A DNA stretch of 64,000 nt, taken from NCBI GenBank assembly GCA_902491475.1, contig CABUHY010000003.1:70917-134916 (forward strand). Direction: 5' to 3'. Source of the DNA: an uncultured Eubacteriales bacterium. GTDB lineage: Bacteria > Bacillota > Clostridia > Oscillospirales > Acutalibacteraceae. How positions within the stretch are numbered: the stretch's first letter is position 1; every line of letters begins with the position of its first letter. Under the pieces are notes generated by a model. That model was not told the DNA's origin. It worked only from the letters and a program-made list of their open reading frames with translations, and did no database searches. Made by a program: the position numbers and the translations under genes. This document shows positions 7,855 to 14,965 of the stretch, in pieces.

Positions 7855-8799
7855 CTAATTTAATGCTTTAACAATATTTCCAGCAATCCTACTAACTACC
7901 GGAACACAAACAGAATTTCCAATTTCTTTATAGACTTGTTTTTCGTTTTCTTTTGGTAAAATAAAGCTTTCAGGAAATCCTTGCAACCTAGCACATTCAC
8001 GAGGAGTCATTAACCTAACGGAAAAATCGTCATAGAAAAAAGGAATTCTCTCAAATCGACTACCCATTGCAGCCAAAAGCGTCGGACAAATACCTTCCAT
8101 TCCTCTGGAAAGCCCCCAATCTGTAAAACGATAAACTCTTTTACGGTCATCCATATATTCCATCATTCTATTCCACATACGATGACCATCCATATAATAT
8201 TTTTCTTCTTGTTTTTTCTTATCAAACAAATCAAAGGCTGTTTGCGTTAATGGCAACATGTCAGGAAATTCAAATTTTACAACATTTTTCTTATATTTGA
8301 ATGCAACTATATATATTCTGTTTCTTTGTTGAGGAATATTTCCATATTCCTTTGCATTCATAACTTTATAAACAGTATAGTAACCTAAACCTTCAAGTGT
8401 TTTAAGTATAACATCAAATGTTCGCCCTTCATCGTGTTTTACAAGATTTGCAACATTTTCAAGAAAAACAACTCGAGGTTTAATTTTATTTATAACCCTT
8501 GCCGTTTCAAAAAACAAATTTCCTCTAGGGTCGTTGAAACCTTCCAATAATCCAACAGACGAAAATGCCTGACAAGGAAAGCCTGCCGTTAAAATATCAA
8601 ATTTAGGGATATCTTTCGTATCTAATTTTTGAATATCGCCCTCAATAAGATATTCATCACCAAAGTTCAATCTATATGTTTTGCAAGCATACCTATCAAT
8701 TTCGTTAGCCCAAACTATTTTACAGCCATTTTGTCTAAAAGCTAAACAAATTCCGCCAATGCCGGCGAACATACTTCCTACTGTAAGTTGTTCTTTCAT
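7855..8799 (-). CDS. DNA cytosine-5 methyltransferase (first of a pair)
   Basis: The 314-residue C5 methyltransferase carries GSMFAGIGGICLAFRQ (motif I, about residues 7-22), AGFPCQAFS with the catalytic Cys (motif IV, about 77), VFLENVANL (motif VI), QQRNRIYIVAF (motif VIII) and EIGNSVCVPVV (motif X). The target-recognition region is compact, about residues 190-260. It starts three bases after the 82-residue gene and is followed by the second methyltransferase, so all three form one leftward operon. It protects host DNA from the nuclease encoded by the convergent genes; that pairing is inferred from position. Confidence 0.93.
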   Translation of the reverse strand: MKEQLTVGSMFAGIGGICLAFRQNGCKIVWANEIDRYACKTYRLNFGDEYLIEGDIQKLDTKDIPKFDILTAGFPCQAFSSVGLLEGFNDPRGNLFFETARVINKIKPRVVFLENVANLVKHDEGRTFDVILKTLEGLGYYTVYKVMNAKEYGNIPQQRNRIYIVAFKYKKNVVKFEFPDMLPLTQTAFDLFDKKKQEEKYYMDGHRMWNRMMEYMDDRKRVYRFTDWGLSRGMEGICPTLLAAMGSRFERIPFFYDDFSVRLMTPRECARLQGFPESFILPKENEKQVYKEIGNSVCVPVVSRIAGNIVKALN

Positions 8800-8802
8800 A
8801 TA

Positions 8803-9051
8803 CTAATCCTTCGTTGTTGTTTTTTCAAATTCATTATATAATGTTACAGCTCTTTTCAACTGCGACTTGATAAACATAGAACTCTCTTCAAACTCATCAT
8901 TGTTTTGTAGATTATCCAATGTATCACTACTTATAGAGTCTGTATGTAAGATTCTGCGAACTCTACCGCAACGAGAAATTACATCTTTCGCAGAGCGAAT
9001 GCTCATATTTTTTTCACTTATCAGCCACTCTAACAATTTTGAGGATTCCAT
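8803..9051 (-). CDS. Small helical protein of unknown function heading the methyltransferase operon
   Basis: The 82-residue protein is not recognised. It is predicted mostly helical, with a basic middle (SIRSAKDVISRCGRVRRIL) and an acidic stretch, ending in Lys-rich KSQLKRAVTLYNEFEKT. The first half reminds me of the small helical SAM-like domains that contact DNA in recombinases, but this is a loose resemblance. It is three bases from the methyltransferase start and has an AGGAGG-type site before its ATG, so it is probably translated. Possible jobs: a DNA-binding accessory to the methyltransferases or a regulator of them. Confidence 0.6.
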   Translation of the reverse strand: MESSKLLEWLISEKNMSIRSAKDVISRCGRVRRILHTDSISSDTLDNLQNNDEFEESSMFIKSQLKRAVTLYNEFEKTTTKD

Positions 9052-9128
9052 ATCCTACCTCCTAAATCTCTTTAGATAAAGTATATCATATAATTACGTC
9101 AACGTCAAGTTTAGTGCAAATTAAATTG

Positions 9129-9150
9129 CGGCAGGGATTGCTCCCTGCCG
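9129..9150. terminator. Hairpin at the left edge of the shared mobility module (element A)
   Basis: CGGCAGGGA (9129-9137) and TCCCTGCCG (9142-9150) with a 4-base loop. An equivalent hairpin lies at 17912-17933 in element B. Similarity between the two elements starts here and runs to the right, so this marks the border between cargo and mobility module. Confidence 0.7.
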
Positions 9151-9159
9151 TCGTTGTGT

Positions 9160-9540
9160 TTATACCGTGTAAATCAGTTCTGCATTTACAATTTCCATTG
9201 CGCGATTACGGATATTGTTCATTTTTTGCACCCAGAGGATCATATTGCTTGCTTTGAGTTCTTCGGTTACATTTTCTCTTTCGGCGAGGTCTTTTACCAG
9301 CCAGAGAAAGAGGTCTTGGGCCTGCTGTTCAATATCTGCAAGATATGAATTGAGCTTACCGCTTGTCAGCAAATTGTAGTAACGCACCTTATGATTTTGC
9401 TTCAAATATCGTTTATGCCTCATTGCCCAAACGCCGATATTCGCTTCTTTTTCTTCTTCCGCCGGTAATAAATCGGGCAACATATAGTCACCCACCTGCG
9501 TATAAGTACCGCCTGTTTGTTCAAAAATTGTGTTTGCCAT
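9160..9540 (-). CDS. TnpV-family transposon-encoded protein (element A copy)
   Basis: The 126-residue protein matches TnpV as I know it: LPDLLPAEEEKEANIGVWAMRHKRYL, LLTSGKLNSYLADI, VTEELKA and WVQKMNNIRNRAMEIV. TnpV genes sit at the end of mobilisation operons in clostridial elements; their function is not established. It follows the fused integrase/relaxase gene by 24 bases, exactly as the element B copy follows mobV, and has a GGAGG site before its ATG. The copy at 17943 is about 85-90 percent identical by eye. Confidence 0.8.
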   Translation of the reverse strand: MANTIFEQTGGTYTQVGDYMLPDLLPAEEEKEANIGVWAMRHKRYLKQNHKVRYYNLLTSGKLNSYLADIEQQAQDLFLWLVKDLAERENVTEELKASNMILWVQKMNNIRNRAMEIVNAELIYTV

Positions 9541-9564
9541 TTTGTTTTACCTCCAAAAATTTAT

Positions 9565-10356
9565 TTATCTTGAGCGTGGATTTTCACGCTTGCGACCTTT
9601 GATATTTCTTGCCTGTTCAAGCAACTCATCAATCTGTTTATGCCCGAAAACTTTGCGCAAAAGTTTGTAATCTTTGACTTCCGAACGCAGATTTTCGTTT
9701 TCACTTTTCAGTTTGCTGTTGATTTTCGATAGCATTTCATTCTCACGATAGAGATTGTCATTTGCGATATTTAATCTATGGTAATTATCCCAACCCTCAA
9801 AGCAACGAGCCAATGCAATCTTAACCAATGCTTTCAACTTTTGAATAAGTGGCTCTGCGATTTTGGTTTTATACGCTTTTGCAGACATAAAACTTTGCGG
9901 TTCGGAGAGTTGGTATTCGGGTGCGTTATCGAGCATTTCTTCCACCGTTTGCAGACGTTCTAAGCCGTCATCATACCCCTGAGAAAGCGGTTCTTCGCTT
10001 GAATTAGTCATTTTTCTAATCTCATTTTGCCAAGCGATTACATCCTTTGCCGATATATCGCATAATCGCTTATGCTCGAAATACGGTAATATTTTAGTTT
10101 TAATAATATGTTCTTTGGTTAGCCAAGTGTTTTCCTTTAACTTCGGTCGAACATCTTTTTCGTACAGTTCCGTAAAAGTCTTAAATGGCATAGTAACATC
10201 GGCTTTCTTTTCTGTCAGAAATGCTCGTTCCCACTCCTGTGCCTCTCGTTTAGTGGCAAAACCACGCTTTAATTTTTGCTGTCGCAAACCTTGCCAATCT
10301 GTATAACGGAACTGCACATACCAAGTTCCGTTCTTTTCATTTTTAAATGCTCCCAT
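9565..10356 (-). pseudogene. Integrase-relaxase fusion remnant (int N-terminus joined in frame to mobV C-terminus)
   Basis: The reading frame joins the first about 135 residues of the tyrosine integrase (MGAFKNEKNGTWYVQFRY to LSQGY) to about 130 residues of the MobV relaxase tail (DDGLERLQTVEEM to the end). Compared with element B, about 3.2 kb between 18757 and 21930 is missing: relaxase catalytic domain, oriT region, rep, mobC and the whole integrase catalytic domain with its R-H-R-H-Y residues. The joint lies near 9970-9976 at a few shared bases. The start ATG at 10356 has a GAAAGGAG site, as in element B; a longer in-frame start overlapping the excisionase is unlikely. The product could still bind integrase arm sites. 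Confidence 0.85.
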
Positions 10357-10357
10357 T

Positions 10358-10555
10358 TTAATCGCTCCTTTCAATCGTTTTGGTTGAGTAAAATTTTTCG
10401 TGAAAGAATTTGCGGTCAATTCTGCCGGGAATTGTAATACACCAGGTTGACTGCAATTCTTTATTTAATTTGCGTATAAGTTTGTAAGCATATGAAACGG
10501 AAACGCCCATTTCTTCTGCCACATCTTCAACACGCATAAACATTTTGTTTGACAT
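10358..10555 (-). CDS. Excisionase-like HTH protein (element A)
   Basis: A 65-residue winged-helix protein (MFMRVEDVAEEMGVSVSYAYKLIRKLNKEL) of the kind that directs excision by tyrosine integrases and bends att DNA. The third ATG of the frame is preferred because AAAGGA lies 8 bases before it. It ends one base before the integrase start, as in element B, with almost identical sequence. It is driven by a strong leftward promoter at 10707-10735. With the integrase truncated it has lost its partner in cis. Confidence 0.8.
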   Translation of the reverse strand: MSNKMFMRVEDVAEEMGVSVSYAYKLIRKLNKELQSTWCITIPGRIDRKFFHEKFYSTKTIERSD

Positions 10556-10706
10556 TAACATCATCCTTTCATTTTTATATTTTTATAACTATTTAGTGTC
10601 GGATACTTTCTGGCCGCATTCCGATTTGCCCGAGCGGATATACCATTACCGTGATATATGACGGTTATTTAATTTTTGCAAATAACTTAACGCTATTTGC
10701 TTAATA

Positions 10707-10735
10707 ATTATACTAAGCATATTCCGTTATGTCAA
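10707..10735 (-). promoter_or_regulatory. Leftward xis-int promoter (element A)
   Basis: TTGACA (10735-10730), 17-bp spacer, TATAAT (10712-10707) on the minus strand; a consensus promoter. About 150 bases of leader lie between it and the excisionase gene. They include an inverted repeat ACCGT/ACGGT near 10649-10667, possibly a control site. The same layout is present in element B. Confidence 0.75.
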
Positions 10736-10777
10736 GTGGTTTTCATAAAAATATTAAACTTTTTTGCTTTATGTACC

Positions 10778-10807
10778 TTGACATTGCTTAACTCGTTATG
10801 CTATGAT
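10778..10807 (+). promoter_or_regulatory. Rightward promoter of the element A regulator
   Basis: TTGACA (10778-10783), 18-bp spacer, TATGAT (10802-10807), 30 bases before the regulator ATG, which has a GAGAGG site. It is back-to-back with the xis promoter, with about 40 bp between the two -35 boxes, a typical arrangement for a repressor that controls both. Confidence 0.75.
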
Positions 10808-10837
10808 ATTTAACAGTAAAATGAGAGGGGCTATATT

Positions 10838-11302
10838 ATGGCTATCGGCGAAAGAATAAGATTTTTTAGAAATTTAAAAGGTATGACTCAAAAATATCTT
10901 GGTATGCAGGTGGGCTTTCCGGAGAAAACCGCAGATATTCGTATGGCACAGTATGAATCAGGCTCAAGAACACCAAAGGCTGATTTAACAAACAATCTTG
11001 CAAATGTGTTTGGCGTATCAACAAGTGCTTTAACTGTGCCCGACATTGACAGCTACAACGGCTTAATGCACACACTGTTTACTCTTGAGGATTTATACGG
11101 TTTCCGTATTGATAAACTTGATGACGAGCTTTGCATACGCCTTGATAAGGGTATGGGAACAAACTATCTAAAAATGTTCGATATGTTTTCCGCTTGGCAG
11201 GAACAAGCCGAAAAACTTAAGAACGGAGAAATTACAAAAGAGGAATACGATAATTGGAGATATAACTACCCCGAAAGCGTAGCCTTCAATTCTCGTAAAT
11301 AA
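10838..11302 (+). CDS. XRE-family transcriptional regulator of element A
   Basis: The 154-residue protein has an N-terminal HTH (ERIRFFRNLKGMTQKYLGM, residues 4-22, then RMAQYESGSRTPKADL) and a C-terminal region (TLEDLYGFRIDKLDDELCIRL, then EEYDNWRYNYPES) shared with the element B copy. This type is common in clostridial integrative elements, divergent from xis-int, and probably represses excision genes. Unlike the copy in B it is followed directly by the terminator, not by a membrane protein gene. The two copies are about 95 percent identical up to residue 140, so each could act on the other's promoters. Confidence 0.8.
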   Translation: MAIGERIRFFRNLKGMTQKYLGMQVGFPEKTADIRMAQYESGSRTPKADLTNNLANVFGVSTSALTVPDIDSYNGLMHTLFTLEDLYGFRIDKLDDELCIRLDKGMGTNYLKMFDMFSAWQEQAEKLKNGEITKEEYDNWRYNYPESVAFNSRK

Positions 11303-11330
11303 AACGGAATATAGTAGAAAACGCAAAAAA

Positions 11331-11366
11331 AGCATTACCGACTGCAAAAGTCAGTAATGCCTTTTA
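11331..11366. terminator. Terminator after the element A regulator
   Basis: GCATTACCGACT (11332-11343) pairs with AGTCAGTAATGC (11349-11360), followed by CTTTTAT. The same hairpin is at 23956-23990 in element B. Confidence 0.85.
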
Positions 11367-11429
11367 TAGTATTAAGATAAATGTACCTGCAAACCAATAG
11401 AACGCTTAGAATAAAGCTGTTTTCCGGTT

Positions 11430-11519
11430 TGCTATCATTTTGCTATCAAATCGAGAATTTGAAAGCCCAAAACCCAGTGTTTATGCGGGTTTATAGCACT
11501 CTTGGTATTATTCCCACTC
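11430..11519. other. Attachment site (right end of A joined to left end of B)
   Basis: Two TGCTATCA arm repeats (11430-11437, 11441-11448) and the core ATTATTCCCACTC (11507-11519). The whole 190-base right end is closely similar to 23950-24148 in element B. Confidence 0.8.
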
Positions 11520-11699
11520 GCTCCCCGTAAATCAATATTAAACACTTTTGTTTATGAGATTTATCAGAGAGTATTTATATTATTTGAATTATCGGTAAAG
11601 CATACGCTATCCGATTTTTTGTTGCCATTTTGTTGCCACAAGGTAGACAAATGCATTGAATTCCAATGACATTGACTAACGATATAACAGTTAAGACAT
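11520..11699. other. Left end of element B
   Basis: No gene is seen. Two TTGCCA-type direct repeats at 11620-11640 are identical over 21 bp to those at the right end of X (1416-1436). The TGCTATCA repeats found at both ends of A and at the right end of B are absent here. Confidence 0.6.
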
Positions 11700-12449
11700 T
11701 TAAACATCATTCATACCATTCGAAATCCAATCATCAAAATCTTTTTTGACAACATTTGCCGTATAATACGCTCCGTTGCCCTCATCCGAATGGTATGTAA
11801 ACCAACTCTTTACATCTTTGTTAGGATTTCTTTCTTGCAGCTTGTCTATAAAATTGCTATAGCTGCAACTTGAATAAACCAGTGCTGAATTTCCTTTTTT
11901 ATTCCCTAATGAAGAAAAATTGGAGGCTCGTGTTACGGCTTTCCCAATCCAAACTTTGCTGTTGATTCCTACATCTTTACGACCGGCTTTTATGACAAGT
12001 TCTTGAGCAGTGGACATACCAATCCCTACTTTTATTTCTGGTAATGAACGCTCATATAGGAGCTGGTTGAGCATTTGCATATATGTGTTGATATAGAATG
12101 TTTTGTCTGCCAATTCAAATATATCACTTTTTTGGGGTGTAGTATAAATACCATATACACAATCACCCCTAATACCAATTTCTCTTAGATTATCATCATT
12201 TCGCAAGATTTCAATTATTTCAGATGTGAAACTGCGAATTACTTTTGAAACTTTTTCTTTATCCTCATCAGCAAACAGCGTAGAGGAATCTCGCAAATCA
12301 ATAAATATTGCACTAACCCAACTATAATAACCATTTGAAAAAGTAAAAGCTGAATCTGTCGGAACCTCATTCTGTTCAATTACTTTTAACTCATTGTCGA
12401 GTATATCTTCTATTCGTTCCTTACCTTTTTTATAATCATACGATGCCAT
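11700..12449 (-). CDS. pycC: Pycsar-type nucleotide cyclase (second cyclase of the operon)
   Basis: The 249-residue single-domain class III cyclase is of the pyrimidine cyclase (PycC) type, which makes cCMP or cUMP on phage infection. The first metal site is FIDLRDSS (Asp51, Asp54) and the second GDCVYGIY (Asp96). It also has GIGMSTAQELVIKAG and the PycC-like VWIGKAVTRASNFS (about residues 165-180). It lacks the signalling domains of ordinary adenylate cyclases. It starts 10 bases after the membrane effector gene and is the last gene of a three-gene operon. It is clearly related to but diverged from the cyclase at 13061. Which pyrimidine it uses cannot be told from sequence. Confidence 0.8.
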   Translation of the reverse strand: MASYDYKKGKERIEDILDNELKVIEQNEVPTDSAFTFSNGYYSWVSAIFIDLRDSSTLFADEDKEKVSKVIRSFTSEIIEILRNDDNLREIGIRGDCVYGIYTTPQKSDIFELADKTFYINTYMQMLNQLLYERSLPEIKVGIGMSTAQELVIKAGRKDVGINSKVWIGKAVTRASNFSSLGNKKGNSALVYSSCSYSNFIDKLQERNPNKDVKSWFTYHSDEGNGAYYTANVVKKDFDDWISNGMNDV

Positions 12450-12459
12450 AATTGTCTCC

Positions 12460-13059
12460 TCAATAGATATAAATGCCTATGAGCAAAAGGACAACAAATA
12501 AAATGAATCCTATGATCGTACGTCTTAGTCCATGATTGTATGTAGCATATTTAATGGATGCAATATCTGCATTTATGTATATTTGTTCAATCAAGTCGTT
12601 TAAAAGATCTTCTTTACTCATTTCGTAGAATCGCTGATTGTAAGTCTTGCAATCACCACTTTTTCTTATTCCAGAAAAGAAGATACGAGAATTTGCATTT
12701 GCTCTTCCGATAGCTCCTTCTGAAGTTTTTGCAACCAGAACACTTCCCAAATTAAACAGCCCTAATACCATAACAAAAATGGCAACTGCAAAACAGACCA
12801 AATAGAATATATTACAGAACGTCTTTGCTTCGATACAACTTATTACAATATCAAAGATTGCACTCAAACCTTCATTTGTTAGGATGATTGCAAGAAGAAC
12901 CCCAAATGCCGCTAAAGCAATTGAGGTTTTGTTATCACAATTTGTAACAAAACCAATGTTACGATCAAGCGTTTGAGTCGCAATTTCAATTTTATATTCA
13001 AGATCTTCCTTGTTCAACATAGTTTCTGCCATAGTCTTTTCTTCTGTTGTCACTACCAT
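12460..13059 (-). CDS. pycTM: Pycsar membrane effector (PycTM-type)
   Basis: The 199-residue protein has three predicted membrane helices (about residues 45-63, 80-105 and 178-198). Before the first helix is the typical effector segment IGFVTNCDNKTSIALAAFGVLLAI. The long middle region faces the cytoplasm. In known Pycsar systems PycTM binds the cyclic pyrimidine and disrupts the membrane, stopping growth; that role comes from the family. The ATG at 13059 overlaps the upstream cyclase stop (TGATATG) and has GGAG nearby. A longer start inside the cyclase gene is less likely. It is encoded between two cyclase genes, which is unusual. Confidence 0.78.
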   Translation of the reverse strand: MVVTTEEKTMAETMLNKEDLEYKIEIATQTLDRNIGFVTNCDNKTSIALAAFGVLLAIILTNEGLSAIFDIVISCIEAKTFCNIFYLVCFAVAIFVMVLGLFNLGSVLVAKTSEGAIGRANANSRIFFSGIRKSGDCKTYNQRFYEMSKEDLLNDLIEQIYINADIASIKYATYNHGLRRTIIGFILFVVLLLIGIYIY

Positions 13060-13060
13060 A

Positions 13061-13795
13061 TCAAATACTCTCCTCAATCCATTTATCAAAATCGGTTTCA
13101 ATTATACTACAGTGATAATAATCAACACCTCCGTAATAACCAGAGGAGTGAGGGCTTATCCACGACTTATACTTCTCGTTTTCTTTGCATAAATGCTCTA
13201 TAACATTATCGTAGAACAAAGGACTCATTGCGATTTCAGAAACACCGTTTCTATTTGCAACATCCGATAAATGAGCTGCATCGACTACTGCTTTTCCGAT
13301 CCATATTCTATCGTTTATACCACTTCCGTTTTGACCGGCTTTTATTATTAAATCTTGACTACATCCCAAACCAATTCCTGCTCGAATTGTCGAATATCCA
13401 TTATTCGATAACAACTTGTTCAACATTTTCATAAAAGAATTTATTCGATATGCGTGGCGAAAGATTTCCACCAAATCCGCTTGATATGGTGAATTATAAA
13501 TGCAATAAACACAGTCACCTCTAATTCCAATTTCTCGATAATTAATGTCATCTTTTAGAATTGAAATAAGTTCAGAACTAAAACATCTAATTATTCGAGC
13601 TGTGTCTTCATTGGGTGATTGAAATATTTTACTTGAATCAACAATATCAACAAATAAGGCACCAACCCAAGCCGTTATCCCATTTTCATATGTAAACGCT
13701 GAATCTGATGACGGAACAAAATCTTTTTCTACTATTTTGGTTGGAGATTTTAAAATAGATTCGATGATTTCTTTTGATTTTTTATAGTCATACAT
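13061..13795 (-). CDS. pycC: Pycsar-type nucleotide cyclase (first cyclase of the operon)
   Basis: The 244-residue class III cyclase of PycC type has metal-site aspartates in LFVDIVDSS (Asp50, Asp53) and RGDCVYCIY (Asp94), followed by GIGLGCSQDLIIKAG and the PycC-like segment GSGINDRIWIGKAVVDAAHL (about 158-177). It is the promoter-proximal gene and stops two bases before the effector start, so the three products are translationally linked. Both cyclases in the operon keep their metal ligands, so neither looks dead. The promoter region is shared with the divergent controller gene and contains the repeated operator. Function is assigned from motif and operon context. Confidence 0.82.
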   Translation of the reverse strand: MYDYKKSKEIIESILKSPTKIVEKDFVPSSDSAFTYENGITAWVGALFVDIVDSSKIFQSPNEDTARIIRCFSSELISILKDDINYREIGIRGDCVYCIYNSPYQADLVEIFRHAYRINSFMKMLNKLLSNNGYSTIRAGIGLGCSQDLIIKAGQNGSGINDRIWIGKAVVDAAHLSDVANRNGVSEIAMSPLFYDNVIEHLCKENEKYKSWISPHSSGYYGGVDYYHCSIIETDFDKWIEESI

Positions 13796-13817
13796 AATTT
13801 TACTTCACCTATATCGT

Positions 13818-13860
13818 TACTTATTGTGTGTAGACTTATAGTGTTCAATTCTATTATAAT
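13818..13860. promoter_or_regulatory. Divergent promoter region with direct-repeat operator (Pycsar / controller 2)
   Basis: TACTTATTGTGT (13818-13829) and GACTTATAGTGT (13833-13844) repeat at the same 15-bp period as at 4849-4875. Rightward: TAGACT (13831-13836), 18-bp spacer, TATAAT (13855-13860). Leftward: TTGAAC and AATAAG boxes 17 bp apart, placed as in the gajA promoter. Flanking sequence other than the operator and the controller start differs from copy 1. Confidence 0.6.
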
Positions 13861-13883
13861 ATAAAATTAGGAGGATTGCAACT

Positions 13884-14093
13884 ATGGATATTATAAAAGT
13901 ATTTGGTGACAACTTAAAAAAATATCGTACAGCTATGGGAATATCTCAGGAAGCTTTTGCGGATAAATGTGGTATGCACCGTACCTATATAAGTGCAATC
14001 GAGTGCTATCGTCGTAGTATCTCACTTGAAAATATTCAGCGTATAGCAGATGCGCTGGAGATAGAAACATATAAATTATTTTTGGAGGATTAA
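13884..14093 (+). CDS. C-type controller protein, XRE-family helix-turn-helix (copy 2)
   Basis: The 69-residue HTH protein is identical to the copy at 4915 except at three positions (Lys for Arg near residue 12, Asp for Glu near 27, Asp for the final Glu). GGAGG precedes the ATG and the sequence from there into the gene is closely conserved, while silent changes are frequent, so the protein is under selection. It is followed by a restriction endonuclease gene, supporting a C-protein role. It is divergent from the Pycsar operon, just as copy 1 is divergent from Gabija. Confidence 0.85.
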   Translation: MDIIKVFGDNLKKYRTAMGISQEAFADKCGMHRTYISAIECYRRSISLENIQRIADALEIETYKLFLED

Positions 14094-14098
14094 AGTGT

Positions 14099-14965
14099 AT
14101 GAGAGAACAAATTAAACAGATTATTATCGAGGAATTTTCAAGAGTAGTGAACCTCATTGAAAATGATTTTAAATCTAATTATGATAGAAAAGTAAATAAT
14201 TTTTTATTAAGTCAAATGGATGAACGCATTACGGCAAGTATGGTTTTTGTAAGCAGTTTTGAATCTAAAAGCGGATTTGCCATAGAATCTTGCGCTAAGC
14301 GTATTGCGAAACTTCGTTTCGGAGAGGAAAATGTACCTTCTATTGTCAATCCGAGAAACCTCAGTCACCATATCCCTGCTCCAAAAAACAACGAACAAAT
14401 AGTTGTAACTAACATCGACACTAATAGCGGTAGTTTACGTGGCGAAATAGCTGCATTCCGTGCAACAAATGTGGCTTCGGGAAGAGGACGTTCAAGAGTT
14501 GAAAGTGGTGTTACTCAGGAAAGCATAAAGAAAGAATTATTACCTTTAGCAGATAAATACGCTACACAAAATTCCATTTTTACCAAACCTGTTGACCTTG
14601 CCTTTTTCGATGGTCAAGACTGGAATATTCTTGAGCTAAAAGCCGGAGGAGATTTAGATAGTTCTAATGCCCCATCAAATGTTGAGAAGCTTTTAACTAT
14701 ATATGTTGATATGGGAATCGAAAATTGCAAAGCATACTTTGGCACATTATACAACAAGGATGGCGAGGGAAAAACTTGGACCGGTGCTGTAAAGAAGCAC
14801 ATGGCATATCCTGAAATGTTCCTTATTGGTAAAGATTTTTGGGAGAAGATTCTTCCAAACGGAATTACTTTTAAAGATTTCGAGGATATTTATAAATCTG
14901 CACTTGAAGAAATCGACTTAAACAAACATATAAATGAAATGATTGAGGATTGCATTGGAAACTAA
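14099..14965 (+). CDS. Type II restriction endonuclease, TdeIII-like
   Basis: The 288-residue protein has a helical N-terminus, then FVSSFESKSGFAIESCAKRIAKL (about 42-64), and a PD-(D/E)xK core: PVDLAFFDGQDWNILELKAG (about 162-181), with Asp and Glu-x-Lys as likely metal and catalytic residues, then GGDLDSSNAPSNVEKLL. These segments fit the TdeIII family (GGNCC cutters) as I remember it; the exact family is less sure than the nuclease fold. It follows the controller gene by five bases, and its end overlaps the start of the methyltransferase gene. This is the standard C-R-M order. Confidence 0.7.
   Translation: MREQIKQIIIEEFSRVVNLIENDFKSNYDRKVNNFLLSQMDERITASMVFVSSFESKSGFAIESCAKRIAKLRFGEENVPSIVNPRNLSHHIPAPKNNEQIVVTNIDTNSGSLRGEIAAFRATNVASGRGRSRVESGVTQESIKKELLPLADKYATQNSIFTKPVDLAFFDGQDWNILELKAGGDLDSSNAPSNVEKLLTIYVDMGIENCKAYFGTLYNKDGEGKTWTGAVKKHMAYPEMFLIGKDFWEKILPNGITFKDFEDIYKSALEEIDLNKHINEMIEDCIGN

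Larger units (their letters stand above)
1505..11519. mobile_element. Integrative element A at guaA 3' end (deletion derivative, defence cargo)
   Basis: Flanked by guaA-type cores (1492-1504 and 11507-11519). It contains TnpV, a fused integrase/relaxase remnant, excisionase and XRE regulator closely matching those of element B, plus Gabija and a restriction-modification cluster. Both ends carry matching TGCTATCA repeats, so the ends are coherent and could be cut by a related integrase acting in trans. Rep, MobC and the integrase catalytic domain are missing. Confidence 0.8.

Noticed and set aside
11700..13795. CBASS system in place of Pycsar
   Set aside because: The cyclases have the class III fold motifs (FxD, GD) and not the CD-NTase pattern; the effector is of the PycTM type.
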